A stretch of DNA of 64,000 bases from Caballeronia insecticola (GTDB lineage: Bacteria; Pseudomonadota; Gammaproteobacteria; Burkholderiales; Burkholderiaceae): the NCBI RefSeq assembly GCF_000402035.1, contig NC_021294.1, positions 1,031,715 through 1,095,714 on the forward strand, in the 5' to 3' direction. The translations under genes were made by a program, and so were the position numbers. This document shows positions 43,929 to 52,823 of this stretch, piece after piece; the first letter of the stretch is position 1; each line of letters starts with the position of its first letter. Under the pieces are notes generated by a model. The model made no database searches. It saw only the letters and a program-made list of their open reading frames with translations, and was not told the origin of the DNA.

Positions 43929-44537
43929 ATGAACAACGCCGAAGGCAACGAGTCGCAAGACAAGCAAAAGGATCGCGCCGCCGATAGTCCCGTAAAGACG
44001 CCGGCCGCCGAAACCGCGCACATCAACATGAGCGATGCCGCCAAGGCAGCCGCGGGCGGCGAGGCGCATGCGGGCGGAAACGTCTTGAGCGAGACCACGA
44101 AGGACGGCATGCATGTCGGTCCGCAAGGCCGCTACGAGAGGCCGCCGCGCGGCGTGGACGTCGCCAACGACGATGGCCCGGACGACACCGTCGATGCCGA
44201 CGCGAAGAACATTCACGCACGACGTGAAGCCGAAATGCGCGCGCACGATCCAGACTCCGTGATCAATTCGAATGCAACGAGCGTGAACAACGTGCCCGAG
44301 CCCGGCGACGGCCTCGGCGGCTTCGACAGCCGGCCTGCGCGCAACGGCTTGCTGCTGGCGCTGGAGCGCGGTTTTCGCATGATCGACCGGGGCATGGTCG
44401 CGCCTACGGTGCCCGAAGTGGAAGACAAAGTGCGCTTCGAAGGTCGCGATCCGCACGGGCACACTTTGCGCGGGCGCAAGCACTTCGCGCTGAATCATCT
44501 GCGTCCGTCGCGGCTTTTCGAACTCGAACGCAAATGA
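43929..44537 (+). CDS. Hypothetical protein, acidic and probably disordered N-terminus
   Basis: 202 residues from ATG 43929 (GGAG upstream). The first ~130 residues are hydrophilic, Asp/Ala/Gly-rich and probably disordered. The last ~70 contain a more ordered block (ARNGLLLALERGFRMIDRGMVAPTVPEVEDKVRFEGRDPHGHTLRGRKHFALNHLRPSRLF in outline). I do not recognise the family. There is no signal peptide. A bidirectional terminator follows at 44543. Confidence 0.65.
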   Translation: MNNAEGNESQDKQKDRAADSPVKTPAAETAHINMSDAAKAAAGGEAHAGGNVLSETTKDGMHVGPQGRYERPPRGVDVANDDGPDDTVDADAKNIHARREAEMRAHDPDSVINSNATSVNNVPEPGDGLGGFDSRPARNGLLLALERGFRMIDRGMVAPTVPEVEDKVRFEGRDPHGHTLRGRKHFALNHLRPSRLFELERK

Positions 44538-44542
44538 CATGC

Positions 44543-44571
44543 AAAGAGCCGCGTATCGAGCGCGGCTCTTT
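44543..44571. terminator. Bidirectional terminator
   Basis: The 11-bp stem AAAGAGCCGCG / CGCGGCTCTTT has a 7-base loop between the hypothetical gene ending at 44537 and the convergent small gene ending at 44596. Confidence 0.85.
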
Positions 44572-44595
44572 ATTGATGCAGCTAGACTGACCTGC

Positions 44596-44781
<186 letters not shown>

Positions 44782-44942
44782 TCACCCGCTAGTCAGGCAG
44801 CAACGCGTGTTCCAGCGCACGGCAAGGGCAGGCACGTTAAATGCGCTGTGGCTCGTCGACTGACGCGCCGCATCAAGAAAAATTCGCGGCCGTACAAGAT
44901 CACAAGGATCACGACGAGATCACGACGAAGGGGAAAGGCCAG

Positions 44943-45395
44943 ATGACCACGATTCATGCATACGACACCTATTCGAGCGACGACGAGGAACTGAAGGAAT
45001 TTCACGCTGCGCAGCCATCGGTTGCGCCGGAACAGCGCTTCACCTCCGCTCTCGCCTGTCTCGGCGCCGCCTACGCGCTGTCGTGGGCCGAGTTCGCATT
45101 GATGCTCGCGGTCGGACTTCCCGGCGATGCGTCGAGTCATCCGGTTGCCGCGTTGATCGTCTCTCGCGTGCTCATCGGGCTGCTCTACGTATGCGTGGCA
45201 TCGCGTCTGCAATGGGCGCGCTGGCTGACCGTGGCGCTCGGCTTCGTGTCGGTGGCGCTCGTCGCGCCGACCATCGCGATGCAATGGCATGCGTTTCCCG
45301 CAGGGGCGCTGGTATGCGGCGCCGCGCTCGTCTGCAAGCTGGCGGCGGCGCTCTACTTGCTCTCGCCGATGCCCGGCCGCCTCGCAGCCCGCTGA
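44943..45395 (+). CDS. Four-helix membrane protein, unknown function
   Basis: 150 residues from ATG 44943 (AAGGGGAAAGG upstream). The acidic cytoplasmic N-terminus (YSSDDEELKEFHAA) is followed by four membrane segments at about residues 42-62, 72-90, 95-115 and 120-142. No named family is recognised; I see no catalytic motif. It is followed by the SDR gene after 110 bases. Confidence 0.7.
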   Translation: MTTIHAYDTYSSDDEELKEFHAAQPSVAPEQRFTSALACLGAAYALSWAEFALMLAVGLPGDASSHPVAALIVSRVLIGLLYVCVASRLQWARWLTVALGFVSVALVAPTIAMQWHAFPAGALVCGAALVCKLAAALYLLSPMPGRLAAR

Positions 45396-45505
45396 GCATT
45401 CGAAACCGGCGGTTTGCAATCCTTGAAGCGGGCGCGGCTTTCTTTCGCGCCCGCAGGCTCGCACAATGCAAGGCCGTTCCTCAACCCAACGCTTGCGAGC
45501 CCATC

Positions 45506-46105
45506 ATGAAAATCGCTGTCATCGGTGCGACCGGCACGGTCGGCCAGGCGGTCTGCGCCGAACTGAAACTCCGTCATGAAGTCATCGAGATCGGCGCGAC
45601 GCGTGGCGCGCATCGCGTCGATTTGCGCGATCTCGGCAGCATCAAAAAGCTTTTCGACGAAATCGGCCGGGTCGATGCGATCGTCGCGACGGCGGGGCAC
45701 GTGCATTTCGGCGAACTCGTGAAGATGACGCCGGAGCAGTTCCGCATCGGCCTCGACGACAAGCTGATGGGCCAGGTCAATCTCGTCCTCACGGCGCGCG
45801 ACTATCTGAACGACGGCGGCTCGTTCACGCTGACGAGCGGCATCGTCGGCGCGGCGCCGATCCGTCAGGGCGCGAGCGCGGCGGCGGTCAACGGCGCGAT
45901 CGAAGGCTTCGTGCGCGGCGCCGCGATCGAGTTGCCGCGCGGCCTGCGCATCAACGTTATCAGCCCGACGATGCTCGAAGAAGCGCGCGAGAGCTTCGGC
46001 CCGTATTTTCGCGGTTTCGAAGCGGCGAGCGGCGCGCGCGTGGCGCTGGCGTATAGCCGCAGCGTCGAAGGCGCGGAGACCGGGCGCATCTACAACGTGC
46101 ACTGA
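45506..46105 (+). CDS. Short SDR-fold protein lacking the usual catalytic Tyr-Lys
   Basis: 199 residues. The Rossmann motif IGATGTVGQAVCAEL is at the N-terminus and VDAIVATAGHVHFGEL supplies the NAG-like motif (TAGH). At the place of YxxxK the sequence reads ASAAAVNGAIEGF, so the catalytic Tyr and Lys are absent, while the preceding Ser region (TLTSGIVG) is kept. This agrees with the Lin1944-like small SDR group. NAD(P) binding is likely; a redox reaction is uncertain. Confidence 0.8.
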   Translation: MKIAVIGATGTVGQAVCAELKLRHEVIEIGATRGAHRVDLRDLGSIKKLFDEIGRVDAIVATAGHVHFGELVKMTPEQFRIGLDDKLMGQVNLVLTARDYLNDGGSFTLTSGIVGAAPIRQGASAAAVNGAIEGFVRGAAIELPRGLRINVISPTMLEEARESFGPYFRGFEAASGARVALAYSRSVEGAETGRIYNVH

Positions 46106-46182
46106 CAGGCGCGAAGTGTGCATGGAGCACGGCGCATCGATCGCTTATTCTCGGCGCTTTATCACGGCCACGGAGCGGCACG

Positions 46183-46608
46183 ATGCAATGGATCCGAGAC
46201 GACTATCGGGTAAGCACGGAGATCGATGAATTCGATTTCGATGTCGTGCACCGTTACTTGAGCGAAGTGGCGTACTGGTCGCCGGGCGTCGCGCGCGAGA
46301 AGGTCGAGCGCGCCGCGCGCCATTCGCTCGCGTTCGGGCTCTTTCTGCGTGATAGACAAATCGGCTATGCGCGCATGATCACGGACAGCAGCACGTTCGG
46401 CTATCTCGCCGACGTCTTCGTGCTGCCCGAACATCAGGGCGCGGGCCTCGGCAAATGGATGATCGACTGCGTGATGGCGCATCCCGATCTGCAAGGGCTG
46501 CGCCGCATGATGCTCGTCACGTCCGACGCGCACGGCCTGTACGCGCGCCACGGCTTTGCAGCGAGCGCGCATCCCGAGCGCATCATGGAAAGGGTCGGCA
46601 AACCTTAG
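46183..46608 (+). CDS. GNAT family N-acetyltransferase
   Basis: 141 residues. The acetyl-CoA-binding motif VLPEHQGAGLGKWMIDCVM (Q/RxxGxG/A) is near residue 90, followed by RRMMLVTSDAHGLYARHGF, the GNAT motif B with Tyr. The N-terminal WSPGVAREKVERAARHSLAFGLF is typical of a compact subgroup of uncertain substrate. The short spacing to the SDR gene suggests possible co-transcription. Confidence 0.87.
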   Translation: MQWIRDDYRVSTEIDEFDFDVVHRYLSEVAYWSPGVAREKVERAARHSLAFGLFLRDRQIGYARMITDSSTFGYLADVFVLPEHQGAGLGKWMIDCVMAHPDLQGLRRMMLVTSDAHGLYARHGFAASAHPERIMERVGKP

Positions 46609-46624
46609 CCGAGGTCAGCCGCCT

Positions 46625-47563
46625 TCACCCGCCCCGCGCGCCTTGCGTGTTGACGTAGATCGCATACAGGCCGTGGCTCGCCGCCATGAACAGCCGGTTG
46701 CGATGCCGCCCGCCGAAGCACACGTTCGCGCAACGCTCCGGCAGGTCGATATGACCAATCGCTTCGCCTTGCGGCGTGAACACGCGCACGCCGTCGAGTT
46801 CGGCGTCGCCCATGCCCCAGCCGCACCACAGATTGCCGTGGATATCGATTCGAAAGCCGTCCGGCGTGCCCGGACCCGCATCGATCACGAGGCGCGGCTC
46901 GCCGAGCCTGCGGCCGCCGTCGAGCACATCGAACGCATAGATCTTGCGGGGCACCGAGCGCGACTCGACCACGTATAGGACCGCTTCATCCGGAGAAAAC
47001 GCGAGACCGTTGGGACCGATGAAATCGTCGATCATCATGGTGATCTCGCCGCTCTGGCCATCGACGCGATACACGCACGGCTTTAGCTGCGCCTCGCGCT
47101 TTTCGCCTTCGTAGAAGCCGTCGATACCGAAGCTCGGGTCCGTGAACCAGATCGAGCCGTCGGATTTCACGACGACATCGTTCGGTGAATTGAGCGGCTT
47201 GCCGTTGTAGCTGTCGGCGAGCACGGTGATCGTGCCGTCGTACTCGGTGCGCGTCACGCGCCGCGTCAGATGCTCGCAGGTCACGAGCCGCCCTTCCCGG
47301 TCACGCGTGTTGCCGTTCGCGTTATTCGACGGCTTGCGAAATACGCCGACCTGGCCGCTTTCCTCATCCCAGCGCAGGATGCGATTGTTCGGAATGTCGC
47401 TCCACAGCAGATAGCGGCCGTCGCCGAACCAGACCGGTCCTTCGGACCAGCGCGCGCCCTGATACAAACACTCCACCGATGCCGCCGCGACACGCAGTGC
47501 GTTGAAGCGCGGGTCGAGCACGCGTACGGCGGGGTCGGGATAGCGGCGCGAGTCGCTCGTCAT
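46625..47563 (-). CDS. SMP-30/gluconolactonase family lactonase
   Basis: 312 residues with six-bladed beta-propeller repeats. The metal-binding Glu is in WSEGPVWF near residue 40. NSPNDVVVKSDGSIWFTDPSFGI supplies the conserved Asn/Asp, and GPNGLAFSPDEAVLYVVE with GTPDGFRIDIHGNLWCG further ligands. It hydrolyses sugar or other lactones using a divalent metal. On the same strand as the downstream-oriented ketoglutarate-semialdehyde dehydrogenase gene, which suggests oxidative sugar-acid catabolism. Confidence 0.88.
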   Translation of the reverse strand: MTSDSRRYPDPAVRVLDPRFNALRVAAASVECLYQGARWSEGPVWFGDGRYLLWSDIPNNRILRWDEESGQVGVFRKPSNNANGNTRDREGRLVTCEHLTRRVTRTEYDGTITVLADSYNGKPLNSPNDVVVKSDGSIWFTDPSFGIDGFYEGEKREAQLKPCVYRVDGQSGEITMMIDDFIGPNGLAFSPDEAVLYVVESRSVPRKIYAFDVLDGGRRLGEPRLVIDAGPGTPDGFRIDIHGNLWCGWGMGDAELDGVRVFTPQGEAIGHIDLPERCANVCFGGRHRNRLFMAASHGLYAIYVNTQGARGG

Positions 47564-47742
47564 ATTTTTTTGTCTCCGATGAGGTAAGCAGTGTTTGGCG
47601 TGCCGACGCGATTCAATGCACGCCGTCGAAAAATCGCGCCGCCACCCGAAGCGAAAAACGCTTGGGCAGTTGCGCGAGGAATAAAGCTATGTGCGGAACG
47701 AATAAACCCCGTTCATTCGTCCAGGGAACCGAGGCAAGCGAC

Positions 47743-49317
47743 TCAGTTCGGTCCGAGCTGCCCGTCCCGCAGCCGCCACAGCAGCAACGGATTGTCGTCC
47801 GCGAGCGCCTCCGGCAGCAACGCCGCCGGCAAGTCCTGATAGCACACGGGGCGCAGGAAGCGCTCGATCGCCATCGCGCCGACCGAAGTCGAGCGGCTGT
47901 CGGACGTCGCCGGATAAGGCCCGCCGTGGACCATCGCATACGAGACTTCTACGCCGGTCGGAAAGCCGTTCGCCAGAATCCGCCCGACCTTGCGTTCGAG
48001 CACCGGCAGAAGCCGCCGCGCGAGTTCGACATCGTCCTGTTCCATCAGCAGCGTCGCGGTCAGTTGGCCTTCGAGACTACGCGCGACCGCGATCATCTCG
48101 TCCTCGTCGCGACACACGACGATCACCGACGTCGGCCCGAAAATCTCCTCCGCCAGTTGCGGCCGCGCGAGAAACTCCTCCGCGCTCACGCGATACAGCG
48201 CCGGCCGCGCGCCGCTCGCCGTCTCGCCCTTCGCGCCCGTCGCGATGCGCTTCGCGGCGCCATCGCGCTGCTTGATGCCGTCGGCGTAGGCGGAAGCGAT
48301 GCCCGCCGTGAGCATCGTCTGCACGCCCTTCTTTTCGAGCGCGGCGGCGGCGTTGTCGATGAAATCGTCGAGATCGGAGTCTTCCAGACCGATCACGAGA
48401 CCCGGATTCGTGCAGAACTGGCCGACGCCCAGCGTGACCGAATCGATATAGCCCGCCGCCAGCGTGTCGCCGCGCGCCGCGAGCGCGCCCGGCAGCACGA
48501 AGACCGGGTTGATGCTGCTCATCTCGGCGTACACGGGAATGGGCACTGGCCGCTTCGCCGCGATATCGACGAGCGCCAGCCCGCCGCGCCGCGAGCCGGT
48601 GAAGCCGATCGCCTGGACCGCGGGATGCGCGACCAGCGCCTCGCCGATCGCATTGCCCGCCCCGACGATCAGCGAGAACACGCCCTCGGGCAAGCCGCTG
48701 TCGGCGACGGCTTTCTGCACCGCGCGCCCGACCAGTTCCGACGTGCCGAGATGCGCCGGATGCGACTTCACGATGACCGGACAGCCCGCCGCGAACGCCG
48801 ACGCGGTATCGCCGCCCGCGACCGAAAACGCCAGCGGAAAATTGCTCGCGCCGAACACGACGACCGGGCCGAGCGGAATCTTTTGCAGGCGCAGGTCGGC
48901 GCGCGGCAGCGGCTTGCGGTCCGGCTGCGCGGAATCGAGCGTCGCGCATAGCCAGCGGCCCTCGCGCACGAGCGACGCGAACAGCCGCAACTGCCCGACC
49001 GTGCGCGCGCGCTCGCCTTCGAGCCGCGCCTTCGGCAGCGCGGATTCGGCCATCGCGCGCTCGATCAGCGTGTCGCCCAGCGCGATGATGTTGTCCGCGA
49101 TCGCTTCCAGAAACTGCGCGCGGGTTTCGAGCGGCGCGTGACGATAGTCGTCGAAGGCGGCGTCGGCGAGTTCGCACGCGCGCGCCACTTCCGCCGCGCC
49201 GCCGCCGCCGAACGCGGGCTCCAGATCGGCGTTGCGGGCGGGGTCGAACGCGCGGAGCGTGGCATCGGTGCCCCGCACGGCCGATGCGCCGATCAGCATT
49301 TCTCCGGTGATCTTCAT
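47743..49317 (-). CDS. Aldehyde dehydrogenase, probable alpha-ketoglutaric semialdehyde dehydrogenase
   Basis: 524 residues of the NADP-type ALDH family. The cofactor region is VVVFGASNFPLAFSVAGGDTASAFAAGCPVIVK, the active-site Glu region is VYAEMSSINPVFVLPGAL, and the catalytic Cys lies in GVGQFCTNPGLVI near residue 300. The N-terminus MKITGEMLIG and the C-terminal GVEVSYAMVHGGPYPATSDSRSTSVG are typical of KGSADH/AldH of pentose, glucarate or hydroxyproline pathways. The product would be alpha-ketoglutarate. It is followed, after 179 bases, by the SMP-30 lactonase gene in the same direction. Confidence 0.88.
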   Translation of the reverse strand: MKITGEMLIGASAVRGTDATLRAFDPARNADLEPAFGGGGAAEVARACELADAAFDDYRHAPLETRAQFLEAIADNIIALGDTLIERAMAESALPKARLEGERARTVGQLRLFASLVREGRWLCATLDSAQPDRKPLPRADLRLQKIPLGPVVVFGASNFPLAFSVAGGDTASAFAAGCPVIVKSHPAHLGTSELVGRAVQKAVADSGLPEGVFSLIVGAGNAIGEALVAHPAVQAIGFTGSRRGGLALVDIAAKRPVPIPVYAEMSSINPVFVLPGALAARGDTLAAGYIDSVTLGVGQFCTNPGLVIGLEDSDLDDFIDNAAAALEKKGVQTMLTAGIASAYADGIKQRDGAAKRIATGAKGETASGARPALYRVSAEEFLARPQLAEEIFGPTSVIVVCRDEDEMIAVARSLEGQLTATLLMEQDDVELARRLLPVLERKVGRILANGFPTGVEVSYAMVHGGPYPATSDSRSTSVGAMAIERFLRPVCYQDLPAALLPEALADDNPLLLWRLRDGQLGPN

Positions 49318-49541
49318 GTCAGTTCCTCATCTCTGTTGGCGGTAGGCCGCGAGCGCCGCGTGGCCGCACGCTAATGCGAAGACTCGCGGCCCGCGCGAGT
49401 GTTCCGTGCGAGGCGCCGTCGAGGACGTTGAAGCAAATGCGATGCACGGTCCGGCATCGTGCGCAAACCGCCTGCCCGGCGACGCAAAAACTATAGGCGC
49501 GCGGGACCGCTTATCAAAGAAAGTGCGCTCGGGACCCGTCT

Positions 49542-51128
49542 TCAGGGCTTCGCGACGGGCGTCGCCGGCTTGCGAAACGTGATATGCGCGATGCGCCGCA
49601 CCAGCAGCGCGGCGACCAGCGCCGCCACGGCCGTCAGCATGACGCCGATGTGGATCGCTTGCACGAGCGCGTCGCGGGCGGCGTCGAGCAGCGCGGGCGC
49701 ATCGAGACCGGCGGCGCCCAGTTCGGCGAGCAGATGTTCGCGCAGCGCCTCATCGACGAGAATGCGCGGATCGGACAAGCGCGGCGACCATTGCGCCGAC
49801 GCCGCCGCGCCCAGCACGCTGATCGTGCGCCCGACGACGCTCGCATAGTGATGCGCGACGATTGTCCCGACGATGCTCGTGCCCAGCATCCCGCCGACCA
49901 TGCGCGTCGATTGCAGCAGCGCCGTGGTGATGCCGAAGCGCTCGCGGCCCGCGATTTCCTGCCCGAACACGTTCATGTTGTTCAGCACGAAGCCGAGCCC
50001 GATGCCGACCGCGGCCATCGGAATTTCGATCCAGAGATGCGGCGTCGAGGCGCGCGCGAACGCCAGCGCGATCGAGGCGAGCAACAGCAGCGTGAAGCCG
50101 ATCGACAGAATGGTCACCGGGCGGCGCATGTGGATCACGATACGCGTGTTGATGAAGCTGCCGATGGCGATAAAAGCGGCGATCGGCGTCGCGAGCAGAC
50201 CGGCTTCCTGCGGCGACAGCCCGAAGCCGCCCTGCAGCAAAAGCGGCGCAAAAAAGATCAGCGAGAACATGACGAAGCCCGCCAGAAACGACAGCGTGAA
50301 CAGCGTGACGAGCTGCGAATCGCGGAAGATGTCGAGCGGGATGATCGGATGCGTCGCGCGCCGCTCGCAGATCAGCAGCGCCACCGCGCATACCGCGACG
50401 CCCGCGCCGAGCGCGAGATTGGCCGTCGTCGGGCCGTCCTTCGGCAGCGCCTCGATCAGCGCCTGAAAGCCGCCGAGCGCCAGCGCGACGAGCAGCGCGC
50501 CCGTCCAGTCGATCTTCACGCCACCCGCGCGCGGCCGGTGCAGGTTCGGCAGATGCGACCAGATGAAATACAGCGCCGCCGCGCCGACCGGCAGATTGAC
50601 GAGGAAGGTCGAGCGCCAGCCCCAGTGCTGACTTATCCAGCCGCCGAGCGACGGCCCCGCCGCCGTGCCGATGCCGTAAGCCGCCGCCAGCACGACCTGC
50701 CAGCGCACGCGGGTACGCGGATCGGGGAACAGATCCGGAATCGACGCGAACGCGGTGCCGACCATCATCCCGCCGCCGACGCCCTGCAGCCCGCGCGCGA
50801 GCACCAGAAACAGCATGCCGGGCGCGAGCCCGCACAGCACCGACGCCACCGTGAACGTGATCACCGCCGCGATCACGAAGCGCTTGCGCCCGAAATAATC
50901 GCCGAGCCGTCCGAACACCGGCACCGTCACGACCGACGCCAGCAGATACGCGCTCGCGATCCACGCGTAGTACTCGAAGCCATGCAGTTCCGCGACGATC
51001 GACGGCAGCGCGGTGCTGACCACGGTCTGATCCAGCGCCACGAGCATATTGACGAGGCCGATGCCGAGCATCGCGTAGAGAGCGGTTCGGAACGGCAGTG
51101 CGGGGGCGGCGTGCGGCGTCTGAGTCAC
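49542..51128 (-). CDS. MFS multidrug transporter, DHA2 (14-TMS) family
   Basis: 528 residues with 14 membrane segments. DHA2 motifs are present: LDQTVVSTALPSIVAEL in segment 1, SAYLLASVVTVPVFGRLGDYFGRKRF (motif A) and the segment-5 motif C (GTAAGPSLGGWISQHWGWRSTFLVNLPVG). Likely a proton-driven exporter of drugs or organic compounds; the substrate is unknown. Transcribed alone; divergent from the universal stress protein gene by 281 bases, and no dedicated regulator adjoins it. Confidence 0.88.
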   Translation of the reverse strand: MTQTPHAAPALPFRTALYAMLGIGLVNMLVALDQTVVSTALPSIVAELHGFEYYAWIASAYLLASVVTVPVFGRLGDYFGRKRFVIAAVITFTVASVLCGLAPGMLFLVLARGLQGVGGGMMVGTAFASIPDLFPDPRTRVRWQVVLAAAYGIGTAAGPSLGGWISQHWGWRSTFLVNLPVGAAALYFIWSHLPNLHRPRAGGVKIDWTGALLVALALGGFQALIEALPKDGPTTANLALGAGVAVCAVALLICERRATHPIIPLDIFRDSQLVTLFTLSFLAGFVMFSLIFFAPLLLQGGFGLSPQEAGLLATPIAAFIAIGSFINTRIVIHMRRPVTILSIGFTLLLLASIALAFARASTPHLWIEIPMAAVGIGLGFVLNNMNVFGQEIAGRERFGITTALLQSTRMVGGMLGTSIVGTIVAHHYASVVGRTISVLGAAASAQWSPRLSDPRILVDEALREHLLAELGAAGLDAPALLDAARDALVQAIHIGVMLTAVAALVAALLVRRIAHITFRKPATPVAKP

Positions 51129-51409
51129 GATCGGTTGGGCGGGTTGACTGCGGAAATGCTACAAAGAGAACGCGTCCGCGCGTATTAAGCGGATGCTGAT
51201 GTCGAGAACCACGAATTGTACGGGTTGCCTTGCGCTGGATCGACTTATCGCAAAAAAGCGGCGGCGCCGCGCGTCCGGCGCGCCCTATCATGCGGGAGTC
51301 GATCGGACGCAGGCATCGCGTGGGCTTCGCGCGGTTATCGCGCGGTTATCGTATCGCGAGCGGCCGTGTCCACCGTACGCCAATAGCGTCGTCATCTGGG
51401 GAAATCGCC

Positions 51410-51883
51410 ATGTTCAAACGCATTCTCGTCGCCATCGACGGCAGCCGGACCTCGCAGCGCGCCTTCGAGGCCGCGCTCGATCTCGCCGTCACGCATCAGG
51501 CGCTCGTTCAGCCCTATTACGTCGTGGAAAGCGGACCGATGTATCTCGACGTGCCCGGCTACGATCCGTCGATATTGCATTCGAGCCTGATGGAACAAGG
51601 CGCGTCGCTCGCCCGCGAAGCCGCCGACGCGATGAAGGCGCGCGGCGTCGCGGGCGAAGTCGTGTCCGTCGAGGCCACCGCGAGCGACGATGTGGCCACG
51701 CTCATCACCAAGGCGGCGAAAACCTTCGGCGCGGATCTGCTGATCATGGGCACGCACGGCCGCAAAGGCTTCCAGCGCCTGATCCTCGGCAGCGTGGCCG
51801 AACGTTGCCTGCGTCACGCGAGCTTGCCGGTCCTGCTGATTCCGTCCGCGTCCGGTGCGCCGCCGGAACACGGCAGCGCATGA
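51410..51883 (+). CDS. Universal stress protein (UspA family)
   Basis: 157 residues from ATG 51410; a longer frame upstream has no family similarity. The N-terminal FKRILVAIDGSRTSQRAFEAALDLA and the C-terminal ATP-binding signature GTHGRKGFQRLILGSVAERCLRHASLPVLLI (G2xG9GS) identify an ATP-binding Usp. It lies 103 bases before an FNR-type regulator, recalling the low-oxygen stress loci of Burkholderia where usp genes are FNR-controlled. No good FNR site is seen before this gene (TTGCG-N4-ATCGA at about 51228 is weak). Confidence 0.88.
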   Translation: MFKRILVAIDGSRTSQRAFEAALDLAVTHQALVQPYYVVESGPMYLDVPGYDPSILHSSLMEQGASLAREAADAMKARGVAGEVVSVEATASDDVATLITKAAKTFGADLLIMGTHGRKGFQRLILGSVAERCLRHASLPVLLIPSASGAPPEHGSA

Positions 51884-51960
51884 CGTAAGAAGTTTCAAAA
51901 CGTCGCCCGCCTGCGTCAATTTTTCACATTTGATGTCGGAGGCGCCGTGGGAAAATCGTT

Positions 51961-51974
51961 TTGTCAATCATCAA
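51961..51974 (+). promoter_or_regulatory. FNR-box-like site upstream of the fnr-type gene
   Basis: TTGTCAATCATCAA matches the FNR consensus TTGAT-N4-ATCAA at 8 of 10 defined positions. It lies only 12 bases before the ATG, where a bound regulator would repress, so negative autoregulation is inferred. Confidence 0.45.
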
Positions 51975-51986
51975 CAAAACGAAGCC

Positions 51987-52706
51987 ATGAGCGCCCTCTC
52001 AGACCCTTCCCGCACCCGGCGCAATGCGGCGCATTGTTCCAGTTGCGCCATGCGGCATCTGTGCATGCCGGAAGGCCTGTGCTCGAACGACATCGCCAAA
52101 CTGGAGAACATCATCTCGGCCACGCGCCGGGTGAAGCGCGGCGAAGCGTTGTTTCGCGTGGGCGAGCGCTTCGAAGCGTTGTTCGCGGTGCGCTCAGGCT
52201 CGCTCAAGACGGTCGTCACGCATGACGGCGGCCGCGAACAGGTCACCGGGCTGCTCCTGGCCGGCGACGCGCTGGGCTTCGAAGCCATCGAGGAAGGCAC
52301 GCATACGTGCGACGCCATCGCGCTCGAAGACAGTACCGTGTGCGTGGCGCCCTACCCGCTCTTCGAGCGCATGTGCCGCGAAACGGACGCCTTGCAAAGG
52401 CGCCTGAATCGCATGATGAGTCACGCGCTGAACCGCGAGGCGAACCACGTCGTGCGGCTCGGCATGCTGCGCGCCGACGAACGCGTCGCGGGTCTGCTGC
52501 TCGACATTTCGTCGCGGCTGTCCATGCGCGGTTACGCGTCGTCGGAATTTACGCTGCGCATGACGCGCGACGACATGGGCAGCTATCTCGGCATGACGCT
52601 CGAAACCGTGAGCCGCACGCTGTCCCGTTTCGACAAGGCGGGGCTCATCGAAACGCAGGGCAAGTTTATTCGTATCTGCGACTTCGACGGTCTGCGCGCC
52701 GTCTGA
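51987..52706 (+). CDS. fnr: FNR-type oxygen-sensing transcriptional regulator (Crp/Fnr family)
   Basis: 239 residues from ATG 51987. The N-terminal cysteine array CSSCAMRHLC has the C-x2-C-x5-C spacing of FNR. A fourth cysteine in STVCVAPYPLFERM lies where E. coli FNR has Cys122, so a 4Fe-4S oxygen-sensing cluster can form. The cyclic-nucleotide-like sensor domain (FEALFAVRSGSLKT) is followed by the dimer helix and an HTH with TLETVSRTLSRF, the E-xx-SR recognition pattern for TTGAT half-sites. A likely controller of the adjacent usp gene and of anaerobic metabolism. A longer in-frame start at 51855 adds unrelated residues and is rejected. Confidence 0.88.
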   Translation: MSALSDPSRTRRNAAHCSSCAMRHLCMPEGLCSNDIAKLENIISATRRVKRGEALFRVGERFEALFAVRSGSLKTVVTHDGGREQVTGLLLAGDALGFEAIEEGTHTCDAIALEDSTVCVAPYPLFERMCRETDALQRRLNRMMSHALNREANHVVRLGMLRADERVAGLLLDISSRLSMRGYASSEFTLRMTRDDMGSYLGMTLETVSRTLSRFDKAGLIETQGKFIRICDFDGLRAV

Positions 52707-52823
52707 CGGAACGTCGCGGTCGATTGTTTCCGGCAGCAGAATAATCGGCGCTCATATTTCAGTTGGCACGCGGTTCGCTACGCATTAGTCTTTTCGATTG
52801 GCCAGCCACGGAGATTGGGCGAC

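Noticed and set aside
51226..51241. Weak FNR-like site upstream of usp
   Set aside because: Only about 6 of 10 consensus positions match; not distinguishable from chance.
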